Shown here: positions 1 to 10,421 of the stretch, in pieces
How positions within the stretch are numbered: the stretch's first letter is position 1
Layout of the letters: the number at the start of each line of letters is the position of its first letter
Assembly: GCA_015501055.1 (NCBI GenBank)
Contig: JADNYV010000340.1
Span: 1-37,062 of the forward strand
Length of the DNA stretch: 37,062 bases
Reading direction: 5' to 3'
Source of the DNA: Mucidula mucida
Lineage: Eukaryota; Basidiomycota; Agaricomycetes; Agaricales; Physalacriaceae
The notes under the pieces: model-generated
Told to the model about the DNA's origin: nothing
Databases searched by the model: none
The model's input: only the letters and a program-made list of their open reading frames with translations
Position numbers and translations under genes: made by a program

Positions 1-796
1 AGAACACATTATACGCTCAACGTGGACGTGAAGTACATCTATGGTGTCGAAATGTGGCACCTTTCACCGTCCTGCTACTCTTACGCATGTGAATCAAATC
101 TCTCGCCTCATAGACAATAGATCAGAACTGTGTCCGTGCCTCTTGGCTATATAATGTCAGTTTTGCTCAACAACAGTGACGGGGAAAAGTCCAACTACAC
201 TGCTCCTTTTCCCCTTGTATGACGCGCCTCGGAAGACTGGAAGTCGAACAATCATTTCTCAAGCCAATTGTCACGGCGGTGTCCAACCTCATCTTCTCGT
301 GTCCTCCCAATGTCGTACGGCATCACGCCAATAAACAAGGCGAGTCCGTGATTCTGAATTCTCGCTGACATACTTTCATAGTTTTGGGTTCAATAGACGA
401 CTGAGGATCGTTACACCTCAGCGGATGCTTGACCTCGTCTTCGTTGTCCTCTTGTGAGACAAGGACATTCCTTTCCATTCTCCTTACTCTACCGTGCATC
501 CCGCGTTTCTGTGGGTGGAATGTCGTTCTGACACCGGTTTGAAAATCACAGGTTGAGTAGAACGTACTGGCGTCATCGCTATGGCATCGTCTCTAAAGCT
601 TGGATCCCACGGGAGGTAGTCGTACGTCCTTTCTTCACCTTTATGTACCGCACGCGCTCTCATACTCTCATCGAACGATTATTGCGGTGCTCTCATTATA
701 GAACCTGCTTTTTTGTACGTTGGGTTGGCATTCTTTTAGCCCATTCGGCATCCAGTCAACCGCAACCGGGATAGTGACGTGGCATGTACTTCTGCT
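1..796. other. Gene-free stretch, left edge
   Basis: No open frame here starts with ATG and shows protein-like composition, and no splice-joined exon set could be found. The base composition and broken motifs resemble the decayed repeat landscape further right. A piece near 575-600 is weakly similar to the F1 box-A region, but too weakly to call. I see no RNA gene. Confidence 0.4.
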
Positions 797-1060
797 TCTG
801 AGGCAATATAGCCTACTGGATAATCTGTCTCGATGCACTCCGAGATAGGTTCTCTTTTTTTGCAGGAAGAGGTCGCCGCATCAGAGACACCCATCTGTAA
901 CGTTCAAGCCTCTCTGGTGCTCATCAAAGCTACAAGTTCCGTGACTCAAATTTCCTGCAAGGCCCCTTATCCTATCGGTATCGCGCCTCATAGTCGATAT
1001 TTGACTGTTTTTTGGGGACATTCTATTCGCTTCATGGCCGTAGCGATTCACATCAGGTCA
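797..1060 (+). repeat. F2 tRNA-like repeat, diverged copy
   Basis: The start carries a tRNA box-A-like core, TAGCCTACTGGATAA, preceded by GAGGCAATA. This is close to the cores at about 6976, 7179 and 12453. The rest aligns only loosely with the better F2 copies, including a late segment resembling TTTTTGGGG. The assignment rests on the shared core and is weak beyond it. The boundaries are approximate. Confidence 0.35.
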
Positions 1061-1274
1061 TGTGTATCCTTTGAGGCCGCATGGCTTACTGAGTATGGTG
1101 CCGCATGACGTCTGAGAGTCAACACTTTTTGTTACGAGAAGATGCGACAGGATGCTGAAAGGCTAGTATGTAAGTTCTCGTACGGCGGCGTGCAAACAGA
1201 ACTCTTGTCTTAAAAATTTTCATTGTTCGGGTACAATGTCCAAATAGGGGAAGTATGCCTACCGACAGGTACGG

Positions 1275-1715
1275 ATGGCAGAGCACACGGAGCATCCTGA
1301 CATCGAGTTGCGTAGGGCACGTCGACGTCCCACCTACACAAAAAATAAACCACCTCGTATAACAGACAGCAGCGAGAACACCCACCCTGCTCTACCAACA
1401 CCTCAGCGTCTTCAACTCGGACCCCAGCGCTACCCGTATTCACCCCTTGCACTGCTGCCCAGCGAATACAAGCTCAAGTTCATGGACCCGGGACTTGCAG
1501 CACACCCAACCTCTTTCAGTCTACCCCTCTTAACCCCAGTTGTCGACACACACACCGCCTCGACACCCGCCTTCCATGAAGAAGGGGTGGGGAGAAGTCG
1601 TCGCATCGACCTACCGCCTCACCCAATCCTCTTGTCCGTATGGAGAAGACGCACCGTGTGCAGTTACTTACCTGTAATGGGTTCTCTTCTTGAACTCCAC
1701 GTCTTCCTCCGTTGA
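1275..1715 (+). CDS. Doubtful proline-rich ORF, 146 aa
   Basis: An ATG-started open frame of 146 codons ending in TGA. The predicted peptide is rich in Pro, Arg and Thr, with no domain, signal peptide or membrane segment that I recognise. Its neighbours are diverged repeats, not genes, and overlapping antisense frames are also open over part of it. It could be a lineage-specific short gene, a decayed exon or chance. Only expression data or a homologue would make it convincing. Confidence 0.2.
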   Translation: MAEHTEHPDIELRRARRRPTYTKNKPPRITDSSENTHPALPTPQRLQLGPQRYPYSPLALLPSEYKLKFMDPGLAAHPTSFSLPLLTPVVDTHTASTPAFHEEGVGRSRRIDLPPHPILLSVWRRRTVCSYLPVMGSLLELHVFLR

Positions 1716-1910
1716 GGATAGACTTGCTTAAATGCAACAAGAAGAAGCGCATGCACAGATCCATTGAGTATTGCGGACGGAGAAGAGGGGCGCATCGTGT
1801 ACGTCGCGTCTGATGAGTAGGCGAAGAAAAGAGGGCGGCATTTAGCAGCATATTAGGCCATGTCGGTAAGCACACATTGTTAAGATGACGTGTACGCGGA
1901 GGCTGACGAC

Positions 1911-2430
1911 ATCGATCGGAGATTGAATGTCTCCTTCTTCCTACTCGACATGTCCCTGTTGTGTTATACCATTCATCTAGAGCTCTCGCTTCGCTTCGAA
2001 TTTATTTCTTGTCCGGCTCCTTCTTCTGTGTGCCTGCTACCGATCAACGTCTTTGATTCGGGGCGCCTGTCCTACCGGATATCACCTCGTATACGATGTG
2101 CGAAGATTTTTGTTGAGGGAAAGGTAACGGGCAGCGCTGTACGATTTCACTCTTGCTTACGAAAACACACTCCCTAGATTGTTTTCTCGTTTACAATACT
2201 TATAACCATCCGCGGCGTAAACAAGTCCTGGTATCATCTACTCGTCTCGTGTTCCCGTCCTCTGAACTGCCACCTCTGTCATTAACTACACGCAGATCAG
2301 CTTACCAGTCAGTCCAACAATGGCTTGGAACGACTTCATCTTTGGGTGTGTACTTGATCTCATCATCTCTCCTCCTACACGTCGGGGTCGTGGTTTCACT
2401 ACTTCTTCTACGAGAGGTTCCAGTATCTTA
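1911..2430 (+). repeat. F1 tRNA-like (SINE-like) repeat, long copy
   Basis: The copy begins with ATCGGAGATTGAATG, the same head seen at 10422 and 15113. In the middle is a box-A-like piece, TGTCCTACCGGATATCACC. At about 2205 comes the family mark CCATCCGCGGCGTA, then a segment matching the CGTGTTCCC...CC part of the other copies. At about 2294 is the terminal tRNA-like core GATCAGCTTACCAGTCAGTCC. A box-B-like GAGGTTCCAGTATC lies near 2413. The order of blocks is the same as in the 10.4 and 15.1 kb copies. Individual copies are much diverged. Confidence 0.55.
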
Positions 2431-2900
2431 TTGCTGTGAGCTACTCCTCAATCCGAGCACAAGCGTATTCTTGAATCGACTCGAGGGTTAGGGTTACATG
2501 AGTGCCCGCCGGTGGCTGTACAATCCAGCAAAGAATGGATTTGATCGCACACCTTCTCCAATACCACCTCTCATCTGGCAGACTCTTGTCCATGTTCGTA
2601 GCCCCACGGCATGGTCTTGCTCGCTCCTTAGCCCAGTGTCATGCTCTTGTGTAGCTCGGCAGCCCCGTGTCATGGATGTGTCGTGCTCTTGTCCGTGGTT
2701 TCGTGTTCCGTTCTCTTGCTCGTGGTCCCGTTGATACGAAGTTGACCTCGTCTTATCATCATCGCAGCTGGCGCTTAATTCAAATTGCCATCGTACGTAT
2801 GGGCTCGGCTTATATTGGCGTTCGAGAGACTTGCTTCCGACTTTCTTCTGGAAAGTCACATCGATGAGCCCTGCACCTTGGCGCTTAACGATTAGCCACC
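2431..2900. other. Upstream region of the BTB pseudogene; no gene seen
   Basis: No convincing coding sequence. Around 2640-2730 short pieces such as GTGTCATG and CTCTTG recur, giving an imperfect internal repetition that also opens an antisense frame. A CTTATATTGG element near 2810 could be a weak TATA box for the gene starting at 2901. The start codon at 2901 sits in a good eukaryotic context (GCCACCATGC). Confidence 0.3.
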
Positions 2901-4594
2901 ATGCCAAAGCAACAGCACCCACTCCCCAGGTCTGCCCCACACGTTTGGACGTCTGAGCCGTTCACAGTCAGGTCTACATTCATATGGAACGCCGTGTGCA
3001 CCGATACAGCGTTGAGGACCGAGTCGTGTGGATTTGGCTGGCATTTCGTCATCGATGTTTCCACCAGCCCATTATCTATAAACGACGACTTTCCAGCTAA
3101 CGATCTTATCCCTTCCTTCTCCTTCACGGGAAATGCGTCCGGCGCGATGCGCACCGGATTGATTGTCACGGGAACGGCAGCCATGAGGTTCAACGACAAA
3201 TTTACTCGCGACGTGGATTTTGGATTCTGTTCTCCCTTGTTGAGCATTGGTAACAGCGTCGGCGAGCGCATCGGGACCTGCTCTGTTAACTTACAGGGTG
3301 TCGAAGCCATCACGTTCACATTTAATGTCTCGTTCATCGAAGGCGCCCCGCTTAGAGACGCTACCGCTCCGTCAGTTCTCGCCGCCCACGCCAAAGATGC
3401 CTTGACGCGTACCCTCGAGTTGGGTGAATTTGTCGATCTCAAGTTCTATCTCTTCACAGCCTGCACGCCTAACGGTACCGTTTGTTATCCTAAACCGCTA
3501 TATGGGAGTTGGACAATCATACGCCAAGTAAGCCACTTTTTGGACACTCGTAGGTCATTTTCCTGTGTATTCAGAGCGGCGACCTTAATACATGGCTCCC
3601 GTAGTGATTCTACGCGACGGATTTTCGGATTCTCAGATGTTAGATCTCGACGGTGAATGGGAAGCAGAAGGATCTGTCGACGACTATGACTATCATGAGG
3701 ATAGCGACCTCGAAGAGTTGGAGGAAGACGAGATGAACACATCACATTCGGGAATTGGGTCAGTCCATCATCGCTTCAAGACCGTACCGAACTAATTTGA
3801 CTTTTCTCAAGCCATTTAGACGGCGAGGGAGAGCATCCAATGATTTCTCCTCGCCAAATGGGTCGTATCTGCCAGCCAAAGAATATCGCTTACAAAACGT
3901 GCGTAGTTTGTCGTGTGTATCGTTCTTGTGCTGATGGCATGGTAGTTTCAAAGGCCTTCTTGTATATCTCTATACGCAGGAGATAATTCTGGCACCACTG
4001 AAATCGACTCAAATCACAAGAAAAGGAAAAGGCACGGCAAGCGATCTGAGCTCGCCAAAGTCCATGTACCGCCTTTGGGGGATTCTTATGTTCTTCATTA
4101 GATTGACTTACCCGCCCTCAAAAAGACGTGCCTTCAAGCTATTCGTAGTGGACTGACGACGGATAACATATACCCGGAACTATGCTCCAAGTTTACGTCG
4201 CTGTGAGTTACACATCCTCGTCCTGATCCCTTGCTCACTACGGTGTCAGCTACCCCGAGGTTCTGGAGGCGGAACTCGGATTTGCAGTCGACCACTGGGC
4301 AGAGAGCGAGAATCGAGAAGTATGGCCATCGCAAGATGTATTGCTGGTGATCACCCGCATTCAACATTTGCGATGACTAGCCTTCTTGCGCGTCTCGGTC
4401 CTTGTACACTTACCAGGACCCCTGCACTATTCGCCCCAGGACCATCAAAGTCTACGGAGGACTCCATCTCCCACGATGTGGTTGCCAGTGTGCCTCGAAC
4501 AATCCACCAATTACCAGTCGCACCTAGTACGCCGCTGTCAAGGATGACCAGAAGTCTACCAACCGATCGGAGACGTCGTAGTCGTCGGAACTGA
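2901..4594 (+). pseudogene. BTB/POZ-domain protein pseudogene (Agaricomycete family)
   Basis: Exon 1 (2901-3527) is open for 209 codons and ends at a clean GTAAGC splice donor. It holds a MATH-like or family-specific N-terminal region followed by the start of the BTB part (VDLKFYLF, KPLYGSW). After the intron (3528-3574) the family features continue but in shifting frames: GFSDSQM with an acidic DDYDYHEDSDLEELEEDE stretch near 3620-3735, YLYTQEIILAPLKS near 3965-4010, SPKSMYRL near 4055, then LTTDNIYPELCSKFTS at 4150-4200. After a second intron comes YPEVLEAELGFAVDHWAE, and a Pro/Ser-rich tail in yet another frame ends at 4594. BTB proteins usually serve as protein-interaction adaptors. At least four frame changes make this a pseudogene unless the assembly is faulty. 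Family assignment is from motif memory. Confidence 0.6.
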
Positions 4595-4639
4595 GAGGTG
4601 TTCTTGATACATACCATTTGATTCTCACTCTCTTCTCAG

Positions 4640-5145
4640 CTCTCGGTGCTGAGTCCTCTACTGTCATCTAAATTCCGCGATAATTTCGCTCCGCTACATC
4701 CAAATGCAACGGTGCTTTGTAGTATAGCGCACTATCGCGTAGTTTTCAACCCGTTATTGTTCTCTCGCTTTCTTGGCCAGCTCCTTTGCCTGTGTGCCGA
4801 CTGTGAACTCACCAATTCACGTCCTCGATCCATGGCCTCTTGTCCCAACGGATACGGCACGTCTGACGTCCCTTCATTGAGGAAATTTTTTTCTGTGTGG
4901 AACATTCAGTCCGCATCCAGGAGCAGGCTCGCGGCACATGCGAATCCATATCAGGTAAGCTTCTTGTCGTGTTTCCCTTCTTCAAGGTCGTTCTAGATAC
5001 CTGAAGTGCCAATCATTGTGCGTATGGCACAAGACGGATTAGCTTACCGGTTACTCTTTGCCAATGGACAGTCATTCAGCAGGTGTGCTTTTTGGCTGTG
5101 TAGTGGATCTCCTCTTACACGCTGTAGTTGTGGCTTTGCTAATGC
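4640..5145 (+). repeat. F1 tRNA-like repeat, partial copy
   Basis: The copy lacks the ATTCAATCGGAG head. It retains the box-A-like TTGTCCCAACGGATACGGC near 4840, a GTCGTGTTTCCCTTC...AAGGTC block near 4968, and the terminal core GGATTAGCTTACCGGTTACTC at 5036. Further similarity to other copies (GGATCTCCTC, TGTAGTTGTGG) continues for about 90 bases. The outer limits are uncertain. Confidence 0.5.
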
Positions 5146-5449
5146 CAGTGTCCCGTTTCTCAGCCACGAAGATAATGAGCGGCGTTCAATCCATGCGAAG
5201 TAGTTAGGAAGAATAAACCCGGCATCTTGCGCTGGTTCTGATTTTGGTTCGTATCTCTCTCCCTCTCCCAATCGTAGTCTCGTCAAACCAGTGACAATCG
5301 TATAGAAAACCGTGACAGGTTTGGGACACGATAAGGTTGTGGCTTTACATTGCGTTCATTGTCCGAATCACGATTCAACACTGGTGTTCGGGAATGACAA
5401 ATGTGCACTTCACAGTCTGAATAAACACAAGATATCTACGTTACCACAC

Positions 5450-6019
5450 TCAAAAGGATATTCGCTCATACAGAATTCTCAACTCGTTCCGTGGTATCTC
5501 ACCCAACACCTCCTGTACTCTTCGCAATTCCTCTGCAGCATCAAGTGCGTCCCCCATACACGCCAGCGCACTGTCAACTCTCTCATTTCCGCACTGGTAC
5601 AATGTAAGGACAAGCACATTGAAACCGAAAAGCTCTTGTACCTTGAGCGGGCGCACATAGTTTGTAAATTGCCAAATATCAAGCTCCAGCGCATTATACT
5701 CGGCTCCCTCTAGGATCTCATTCGGTATCGGTCGCGATTATTTGTCCGCGGGAAGATCTGGAAATGGGGCCCCATGACATACACAGTCTTTTCGCGCGGT
5801 CGTAGGAGGAAATGCAATGGTGGTCTCAAAGTCAAAGAGCCATACTCTTGGATGTGCCGCCAAAGGGCGTCGTGTTTCGCAAAGAGAGTCGGGCATCCAC
5901 TCCAGCATGAAGTTGTTCACAAATGCGTCCTTGAGGTACAGGTTAGTACGCAATGTGCTTGTGGAACATGTTGAACGCACACGGTGAGCGACCCTCTTGT
6001 CATACAAAAACACTAGGGC
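5450..6019 (-). pseudogene. Kinase-like C-terminal relic
   Basis: Read on the minus strand, the fragment starts within VFLYDKRVAHR. It then gives NNFMLEWMPDSLCETRRPLA, LFDFETTIAFPP (a DFG-like position) and GAPFPDLPADK. An in-frame TAA follows, and the same frame continues for about 96 codons (EYNALELDIWQF, then a helical tail ending ILYERISF) to a natural stop. The pattern resembles the catalytic lobe and C-lobe of the kinase-like proteins common in Agaricomycetes. The N-lobe, ATP-binding loop and intact HRD-Asn motif are missing, and an F1 repeat lies directly at the truncated end. It is therefore a non-functional remnant if it is a kinase. The family call is tentative. Confidence 0.4.
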
Positions 6020-6039
6020 CTTGGAAGGTGAGGTGATAT

Positions 6040-6230
6040 TGTCTTCGTTCGCGTGTCGTTTTCCCCTTTGCCAAGGTCTTCTGGGACACTTCCATCGCCA
6101 ATTGTCGGATACATACCAGGCGGATTAGCGCACCGGTTAGTCCGACAATACTGTCAATACCTCTCTTTTGGATGGGTTATCAATCTCCTCATCATGCGGA
6201 GCTTGTGCCACACGTCTTCTACGACAAAAT
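6040..6230 (+). repeat. F1 tRNA-like repeat, 3' part
   Basis: The copy begins with GTGTCGTTTTCCCCTTTGCC, then AAGGTCTTC, matching the pre-terminal block of long F1 copies. At 6121 comes the terminal core CGGATTAGCGCACCGGTTAG, the best box-A match of the family. The downstream CTTTTGGATGG, AATCTCCTCATCATGC and GAGCTTGTG segments match the copies at 2330 and 12043. It abuts the truncated kinase relic. Confidence 0.5.
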
Positions 6231-6279
6231 GTAGTGTCTTGTTGTTAGGCAGAAAGCTGCATTTAGTCCGTGTCCCCTT

Positions 6280-6640
6280 GGCCTAGTAGCTTCGGGTGCA
6301 CGTCGGAGACCTCCTGAAGAATTTTTTTTTTGGCGATCACGCTGGTTCTCCGTTCTTGTTTTAGGCCGATGCTGAAAGTTGGATAGATGAATCGTTCGTC
6401 ATGTTTGGTCCAATCTACAGTATCGCCCACTAGTACTTGGCCTAGTGGTCCGGCGCCTGATGGAACGAATGCCATGGACTTTTTAGTAGCCAACATCGGA
6501 AGCCCAGATGACAGGAATCAGTGGTTCATGATTCCATGAAGATCTGTTATGAGTTGTCTGTGACTCAAACGTTCTCGAGCTCACTTGTCTATCGGAGTTG
6601 CGTCTCATTCATTAAGTCATCACGGTTTTTGGCAGTTCCT
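6280..6640 (+). repeat. F2 repeat, diverged copy
   Basis: Shared blocks with the F2 copies at 7.1 and 12.4 kb include TTGGCCTAGTGGTCCGGCGCC near 6440 and CAGTGGTTCATGATT near 6520. Also shared are TGTGACTCAAACGTTCTCGAG near 6558, TATCGGAG...GCGTCTC near 6592, and TTTTGGCAGTTCCTC near 6627. The order is conserved with 12690-12830. A poly-T run of nine at about 6322 is also present. A CTCATA microsatellite of three to four units follows at about 6683. Confidence 0.45.
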
Positions 6641-6744
6641 CCAATACCGTCGCCATTATGCAACGGTGGAGGTCAGCCCCAACTCATACTCATACTCATA
6701 CTCGCAACCCATACGTGTCTTTCTCGATAGTACGGGAGTACGCA

Positions 6745-6860
6745 ATAGAGGTTTTCTTGTCACCTCCGGCCTCACCCTACACCCAAGGTTGCGCTCTCGT
6801 ACCCATGAGATGCCTTTCGATTTTCCTGCCGTCGTCCGTCAGTCTAAAGTCACGACGAAT
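6745..6860 (-). pseudogene. Short relic of the ankyrin-MYND gene (third, oldest copy)
   Basis: On the plus strand, CTCACCCTAC...CAAGGTT, then CCATGAGATGCC, TTCGATTTTC and TGCCGTCGTCCGTC run in the same order and spacing as 7817-7895. That stretch is the antisense of the region just after the MYND finger in the 7667-9173 pseudogene. Identity by eye is roughly three quarters over about 75 bases. No frame is open through it. It sits next to an F2 repeat, just as the two larger copies do, so it probably marks a third, badly eroded duplication unit. Confidence 0.4.
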
Positions 6861-6899
6861 TGTTAGAGCTTCAAATTCAACGGAGTCCTTGGCTCGTCA

Positions 6900-7090
6900 T
6901 GGTTTATTGTCACAGTTCTGTTTCCCAGACTAAGTTGGGGGATGATATCATAATGTAAAATTATATTATCTGGTCGAGGCGATATAGTCTATTGGCTTTA
7001 GCGTCTCTTTCCTGAGGCAAGAAATCTTTTTCGGGGAAAAGACAGACATCTCAATCTCGGCGTAACACCTTTTCTTTGTGCTATGACAGT
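6900..7090 (+). repeat. F2 repeat, short copy
   Basis: Matches the beginning of the next copy: TTCTGTTTCCCAGACTAAGTT at about 6914 against TTCTGTTTCACAGACTAAGTT at about 7115. The tRNA-like core GAGGCGATATAGTCTATTGG follows at 6976, then GGGGAAAAGACAG and ACATCTCAATCTCGGCG. It is adjacent to and in the same orientation as the copy at 7100, so the two form a tandem pair. Confidence 0.5.
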
Positions 7091-7099
7091 AACGTCCAC

Positions 7100-7450
7100 A
7101 TCTTCTTCCTTTGTTCTGTTTCACAGACTAAGTTAAGGGTGTGTGATCCGGTTGTGTGGCATATATGTATCCCTCCGAGGCGACGTAGCCTACGTGTGTT
7201 CACGGATTGTAGATTCGTTTTTGGGGCGAAAAGACGCCACAGCATCTCAATATCAGCTCGACATCTTTCTTTATGCTGCTACCAATGGAATTGCTGTATA
7301 AGTACACTGTCCTCATCCGATCCCCTAGTGGCCTGGCGCCTCATGAGGAGAATAGCATGTTGTTTTCAATCCACGCTGTCAACAATCCCGGACAACGAGC
7401 TCAGTGGTTCATGATTACACGACAGCTTGTCTGCGACTCAAATACCGTTT
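7100..7450 (+). repeat. F2 tRNA-like repeat, good copy (unit B)
   Basis: Aligns over about 350 bases with 12390-12740. Shared blocks are TTTCACAGACT, CCGAGGCGACGTAGCCTAC, GCATCTCAATATCAGCTCGA, AAGTACACTGTCCTCAT, CATGTTGTTTTCAATCC, CGCTGTCAAC and CCCGGACAAC, followed by CTCAGTGGTTCATGATTACA. The GCGACGTAGCC core resembles a tRNA box A. This repeat stands at the 3' side of the ankyrin-MYND pseudogene in both large duplication units. Confidence 0.55.
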
Positions 7451-7666
7451 CTGGGCCACTTTCATGCTTTGATGGTTTTTCCGGGTATTCATGACGCTGC
7501 ACATCGCTCACATGTGGCTAGGATATATGCACATTTCATGACCAACCTCGCCAAGTTTGTAGACTCCATGCCTTCATCGAGGTGGCGGATACGACCGAAG
7601 AGGTTACAGAGAGCATTTGATTTAGAACGTAGTCCGGAACCCACATTCACAACGCAGTAATCTCTC

Positions 7667-9173
7667 TCAGAACGGCTGCTCCGATAGCACCTCATCCACA
7701 TCTACGACCAACCCCTCCTTCGTCTTGAGCTCTGCCGCGAAATACGCTTTTGCTCCACCCACACCACGCGTCCTGACCACCTTCAATATCCTATCATACG
7801 CCGCGGGTCCATCGCACCATCTCACCCTACAGACAAGGTTCAGTATACACCATGAGATCGCCATTCGGATTTTCTACCGCCGTCGGTGCATTCGCAAAAA
7901 CATCGTACGGCACTTGTACCTTGATAATAAGGCCCTTTTGTAAGTTACGCGGCGTGCGTGCACCACAATGATGCGCTGCGGGCGTGTCGGGCGCGGGGAT
8001 ATCCATAACGTCGCGGGCAAACTTGGCCGTGGGAAATAGCTGGGTGTGGCGCGCGTCGTAAAAAGGCTTGAGCGTCACTGTGGTGCACTTGTGACAGTTC
8101 GGCTTGTGTGTAGGCCAATACGAGCCTACGAGAAACGCGTAAATGGGGAAGATGGAACAAGGCGAGTACGTACGTTGACACGCCGTAGAACAGTATGGCA
8201 TTGGCTGCATATCTTGAGAGATTTATTGCGCTTGGAGCAGTTATCGCACGCGTCATTATGGCTTCGCGTCCCCAGTCCGTTTGCGCATCCATCGCTGCAC
8301 CGTCGCCGTCACCTCTGGGCCACACTTGAGCTGAAAGTTCCTTGGTGTGACACCATCCGCATCGGCGATCTCCACGTCAGCGCCGAATTCCATGAGCAGG
8401 TCAATCGCCGAAATGGAGTTTTTCATAAACGCGTTCAGCAAGGGTACAGCGCCAAAACGGTCTTGATGATTAGGATTCGCGCCGGATTGGAGAAGGAAGC
8501 GACACAGCTCGATACGCGGAACGTGCATGGTGCCGTGGCTCAGAGCGACGATATCCGGCAGGTCGACAGGCGCGCTGCATTTGACGAAATACTTGAGCGT
8601 GTCAAAGTGGGGCAGGTTGGACGAGTCGCCGCCGTAGATTGGACGGATACGCTGCGCTCCAGCAATCACGAGAGTTACGTGGTTAAACTTGTAAGGAGTC
8701 TCCGTTCCTTCGAGATCTGGGGCCGTGCCAGCTTCGACTGTCTATTAACGTGTTTGATGAGACAAATAATTCGAAGGAAACAGGGAAGCGCACTTTTATA
8801 ACATCCTCAACTCTCCCCCAGTAGCAGCAGTATCCAAACCAGGTCAGCACAGACGCGTTGAATGTCCTAGAGTTCTCCACGTAGAGGTGTCGGAGGCGTT
8901 GACCTTGCATGCCACGAGTAAGGAATTTCGCAGGCTGGTCGATGAGTTTTTGCATTGCTTGTGGGACTTTGAGTCCTCCGGTGCAATCGCCTCGATGTGT
9001 TCTTTGCGTAGACGCCTGTGTGTAGAGGAATTGGGACATCCGCGGCGAAAATAAGAGTGGACAAGGAAGCAAAACAAAGCAAGCGTGAGAATGTATATGC
9101 CGCCGGCTCGACGAACTACTGCCTCATTGAATTTGACAAAGCGATGCTGTTCACTTCCGCCAATCCCTTTCAA
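7667..9173 (-). pseudogene. Ankyrin-repeat + MYND zinc-finger protein, pseudogene copy B
   Basis: Read right to left. The 5' end carries a hydrophobic segment (GGIYILTLALFCFLVHSYF), then a helical region (QKLIDQPAKFLTRGMQGQRL, ENSRTFNASVLTWFGY). An ankyrin block at 8256-8669 contains ELCRFLLQSGANPNH, GAVPLLNAF and DLLMEFGADVEIADADG. The MYND finger starts in one frame (CDNCSKRNKSLKICSQCH) and finishes in another (YCSTACQ, HKPNCHKC). The shift is consistent with a small deletion around 8195. A further frame change near 7850 separates GDLMVYTE from the terminal RVRWCDGPAAYDR...VDEVLSEQPF part. The protein would have been an ankyrin/MYND interaction protein. The several frame breaks make it non-functional as read. 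Confidence 0.65.
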
Positions 9174-9353
9174 GCGGGCCTGGCAACCTTTGTTCTATGA
9201 CATCCATATGCCCATTCAAAACCACGCGTCGCTATTTCCAACGATATCTTCCGAATCAGTCCTTGGACCCACAGCTATTGTGCTCATTGTGGTCGATCAC
9301 GATCTGGGACTTTCTTTTGTTCTTCTTTGGTCCTTGTATTGTTGTCATTTTAC

Positions 9354-9360
9354 TATAAAG
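9354..9360 (+). promoter_or_regulatory. TATA box of small ORF, unit B
   Basis: TATAAAG lies 42 bases before the ATG at 9396. It sits in the shared intergenic region between the divergent ankyrin-MYND pseudogene and the small ORF. The duplicate unit has TATAAAA at the corresponding place, which supports it as a core promoter element. Confidence 0.5.
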
Positions 9361-9395
9361 GTAGGACCGACGTGGTCTCTGTCATCCCAACACAC

Positions 9396-9698
9396 ATGAG
9401 CCACTACTATCCCACACAATCTCGCGTCTATCGACCACTGCAGTCGATCCCTGACGACGAGCTGCACAATGGCGTGCTGGTCAATCCAGCTAGATATACC
9501 GCGCCACACCCTCCACACCCAGACGCGCGACCCATCTCAAAACGGGGTCCGTGGGCCACCGCCGACCAACTCTTACACTCGCCGCGTCGCGGACACTATC
9601 CATTACCTCTACCTCGACAAGCGACAGGGAGACATAAGACTCTGAGCATCTTCGGCTCATTACGTGGCTGGAGAATTGGGCAGAAGATGGGGCACTGA
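9396..9698 (+). CDS. Small conserved protein of unknown function, 100 aa (unit B)
   Basis: A single-exon ATG-TGA frame. The protein has MSHYYPTQSRVYRPLQSIP at the start, NGVLVNPARY in the middle, then PDARPISKRGPWATADQLL and a basic end, SIFGSLRGWRIGQKMGH. The duplicate at 14214 encodes the same protein with scattered substitutions and two in-frame length differences (a REP insertion and a shortened PLPRQ region). No signal peptide, membrane segment or known domain is visible. It is basic and proline-rich. The frame survives in both units while the divergent neighbour has decayed, so it may be a real, constrained gene. The function is unknown. The start was chosen because both copies begin MSH(Y/H)YPT at an ATG behind a TATA box. 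Confidence 0.6.
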   Translation: MSHYYPTQSRVYRPLQSIPDDELHNGVLVNPARYTAPHPPHPDARPISKRGPWATADQLLHSPRRGHYPLPLPRQATGRHKTLSIFGSLRGWRIGQKMGH

Positions 9699-10421
9699 GG
9701 ACGAGTACCAGGTGTACTATCCAGACCTACTTCAATTGACAATAAAGAACGTGCGGCGCGATCTGTAAACCGAGGGTAGTCGACCCACAGACAAAGTGGG
9801 TGAAAAAAGCAGATGTCGACACCTTATGCCAATCCTACAAAGTGCGAAGCTCAAGACATGGCAGCATCAAGGCTTCGAGGACGACATGACACGGCGAAGA
9901 GTTCAACGACGCGTCAGCTTTCTCCTGGGATGAGGCGTCCTTTGTGTATATCGAGTACCTGCGCTTGGGAGCGTCCGCCGATTGTACAGCTCCTGGTAGG
10001 ACCTCGCACCGTATTCCAAGCCATCTTTCAGCGACGAGCGGCAGATGGGTAGCACAAGAATCCTCACGTCGTCCAACTCCTGTCAGGAGTCGTTCTTAAG
10101 ACTGAGCAATTCCCAAAGGCGACCTTATAGCGCATACATAGTGTGACAAAAGGTATATGGTTCGCCAAGCAGAGTTATATTCGGAAGGCGAACAGCGCAT
10201 AGAGCGTATGAAGAGCCCCCCATCTAGAAGAGATTCGCAGCATGATGGCACGGGCATTTAGCACGAGCGCTTGAAGAAGAAGGTGAGACATTGAAAGAAT
10301 TTCCGTGGGGCATGGTGTCCATTCAAGCTGTATACATTGGTGTGAGGACTCTAGAAATCGAGGAAGCCAGAACGACTTGAGGAGAGGTCGATAAAAAAAT
10401 CAAATACCACCCGGGGCTACG
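9699..10421. other. Decayed segment shared with 14514-15112
   Basis: There is no supported gene. An ATG frame at 9813-10052 encodes 79 aa without recognisable features. Blocks such as GAACAGCGCAT, AAGAGC and CAGCATGATGGCAC at about 10190-10250 match 14912-14972 in unit C, so this is duplicated sequence. The duplicate in unit C has the tRNA-Arg gene between the small ORF and these blocks. I see no corresponding tRNA here. Confidence 0.4.

Noticed and set aside
2494..2940. 148-residue minus-strand frame with HD/E-rich repeats
   Set aside because: It reflects imperfect short DNA repetition (GTGTCATG pieces), overlaps the start of the BTB gene, and has no recognisable protein pattern.
2885..3442. 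185-residue minus-strand frame
   Set aside because: It is a shadow of BTB exon 1, which has the better start context, splice donor and family motifs.
8046..8801. 251-residue plus-strand open frame
   Set aside because: It is antisense to the ankyrin-MYND pseudogene, lacks domain features, and its counterpart in unit C is not open.
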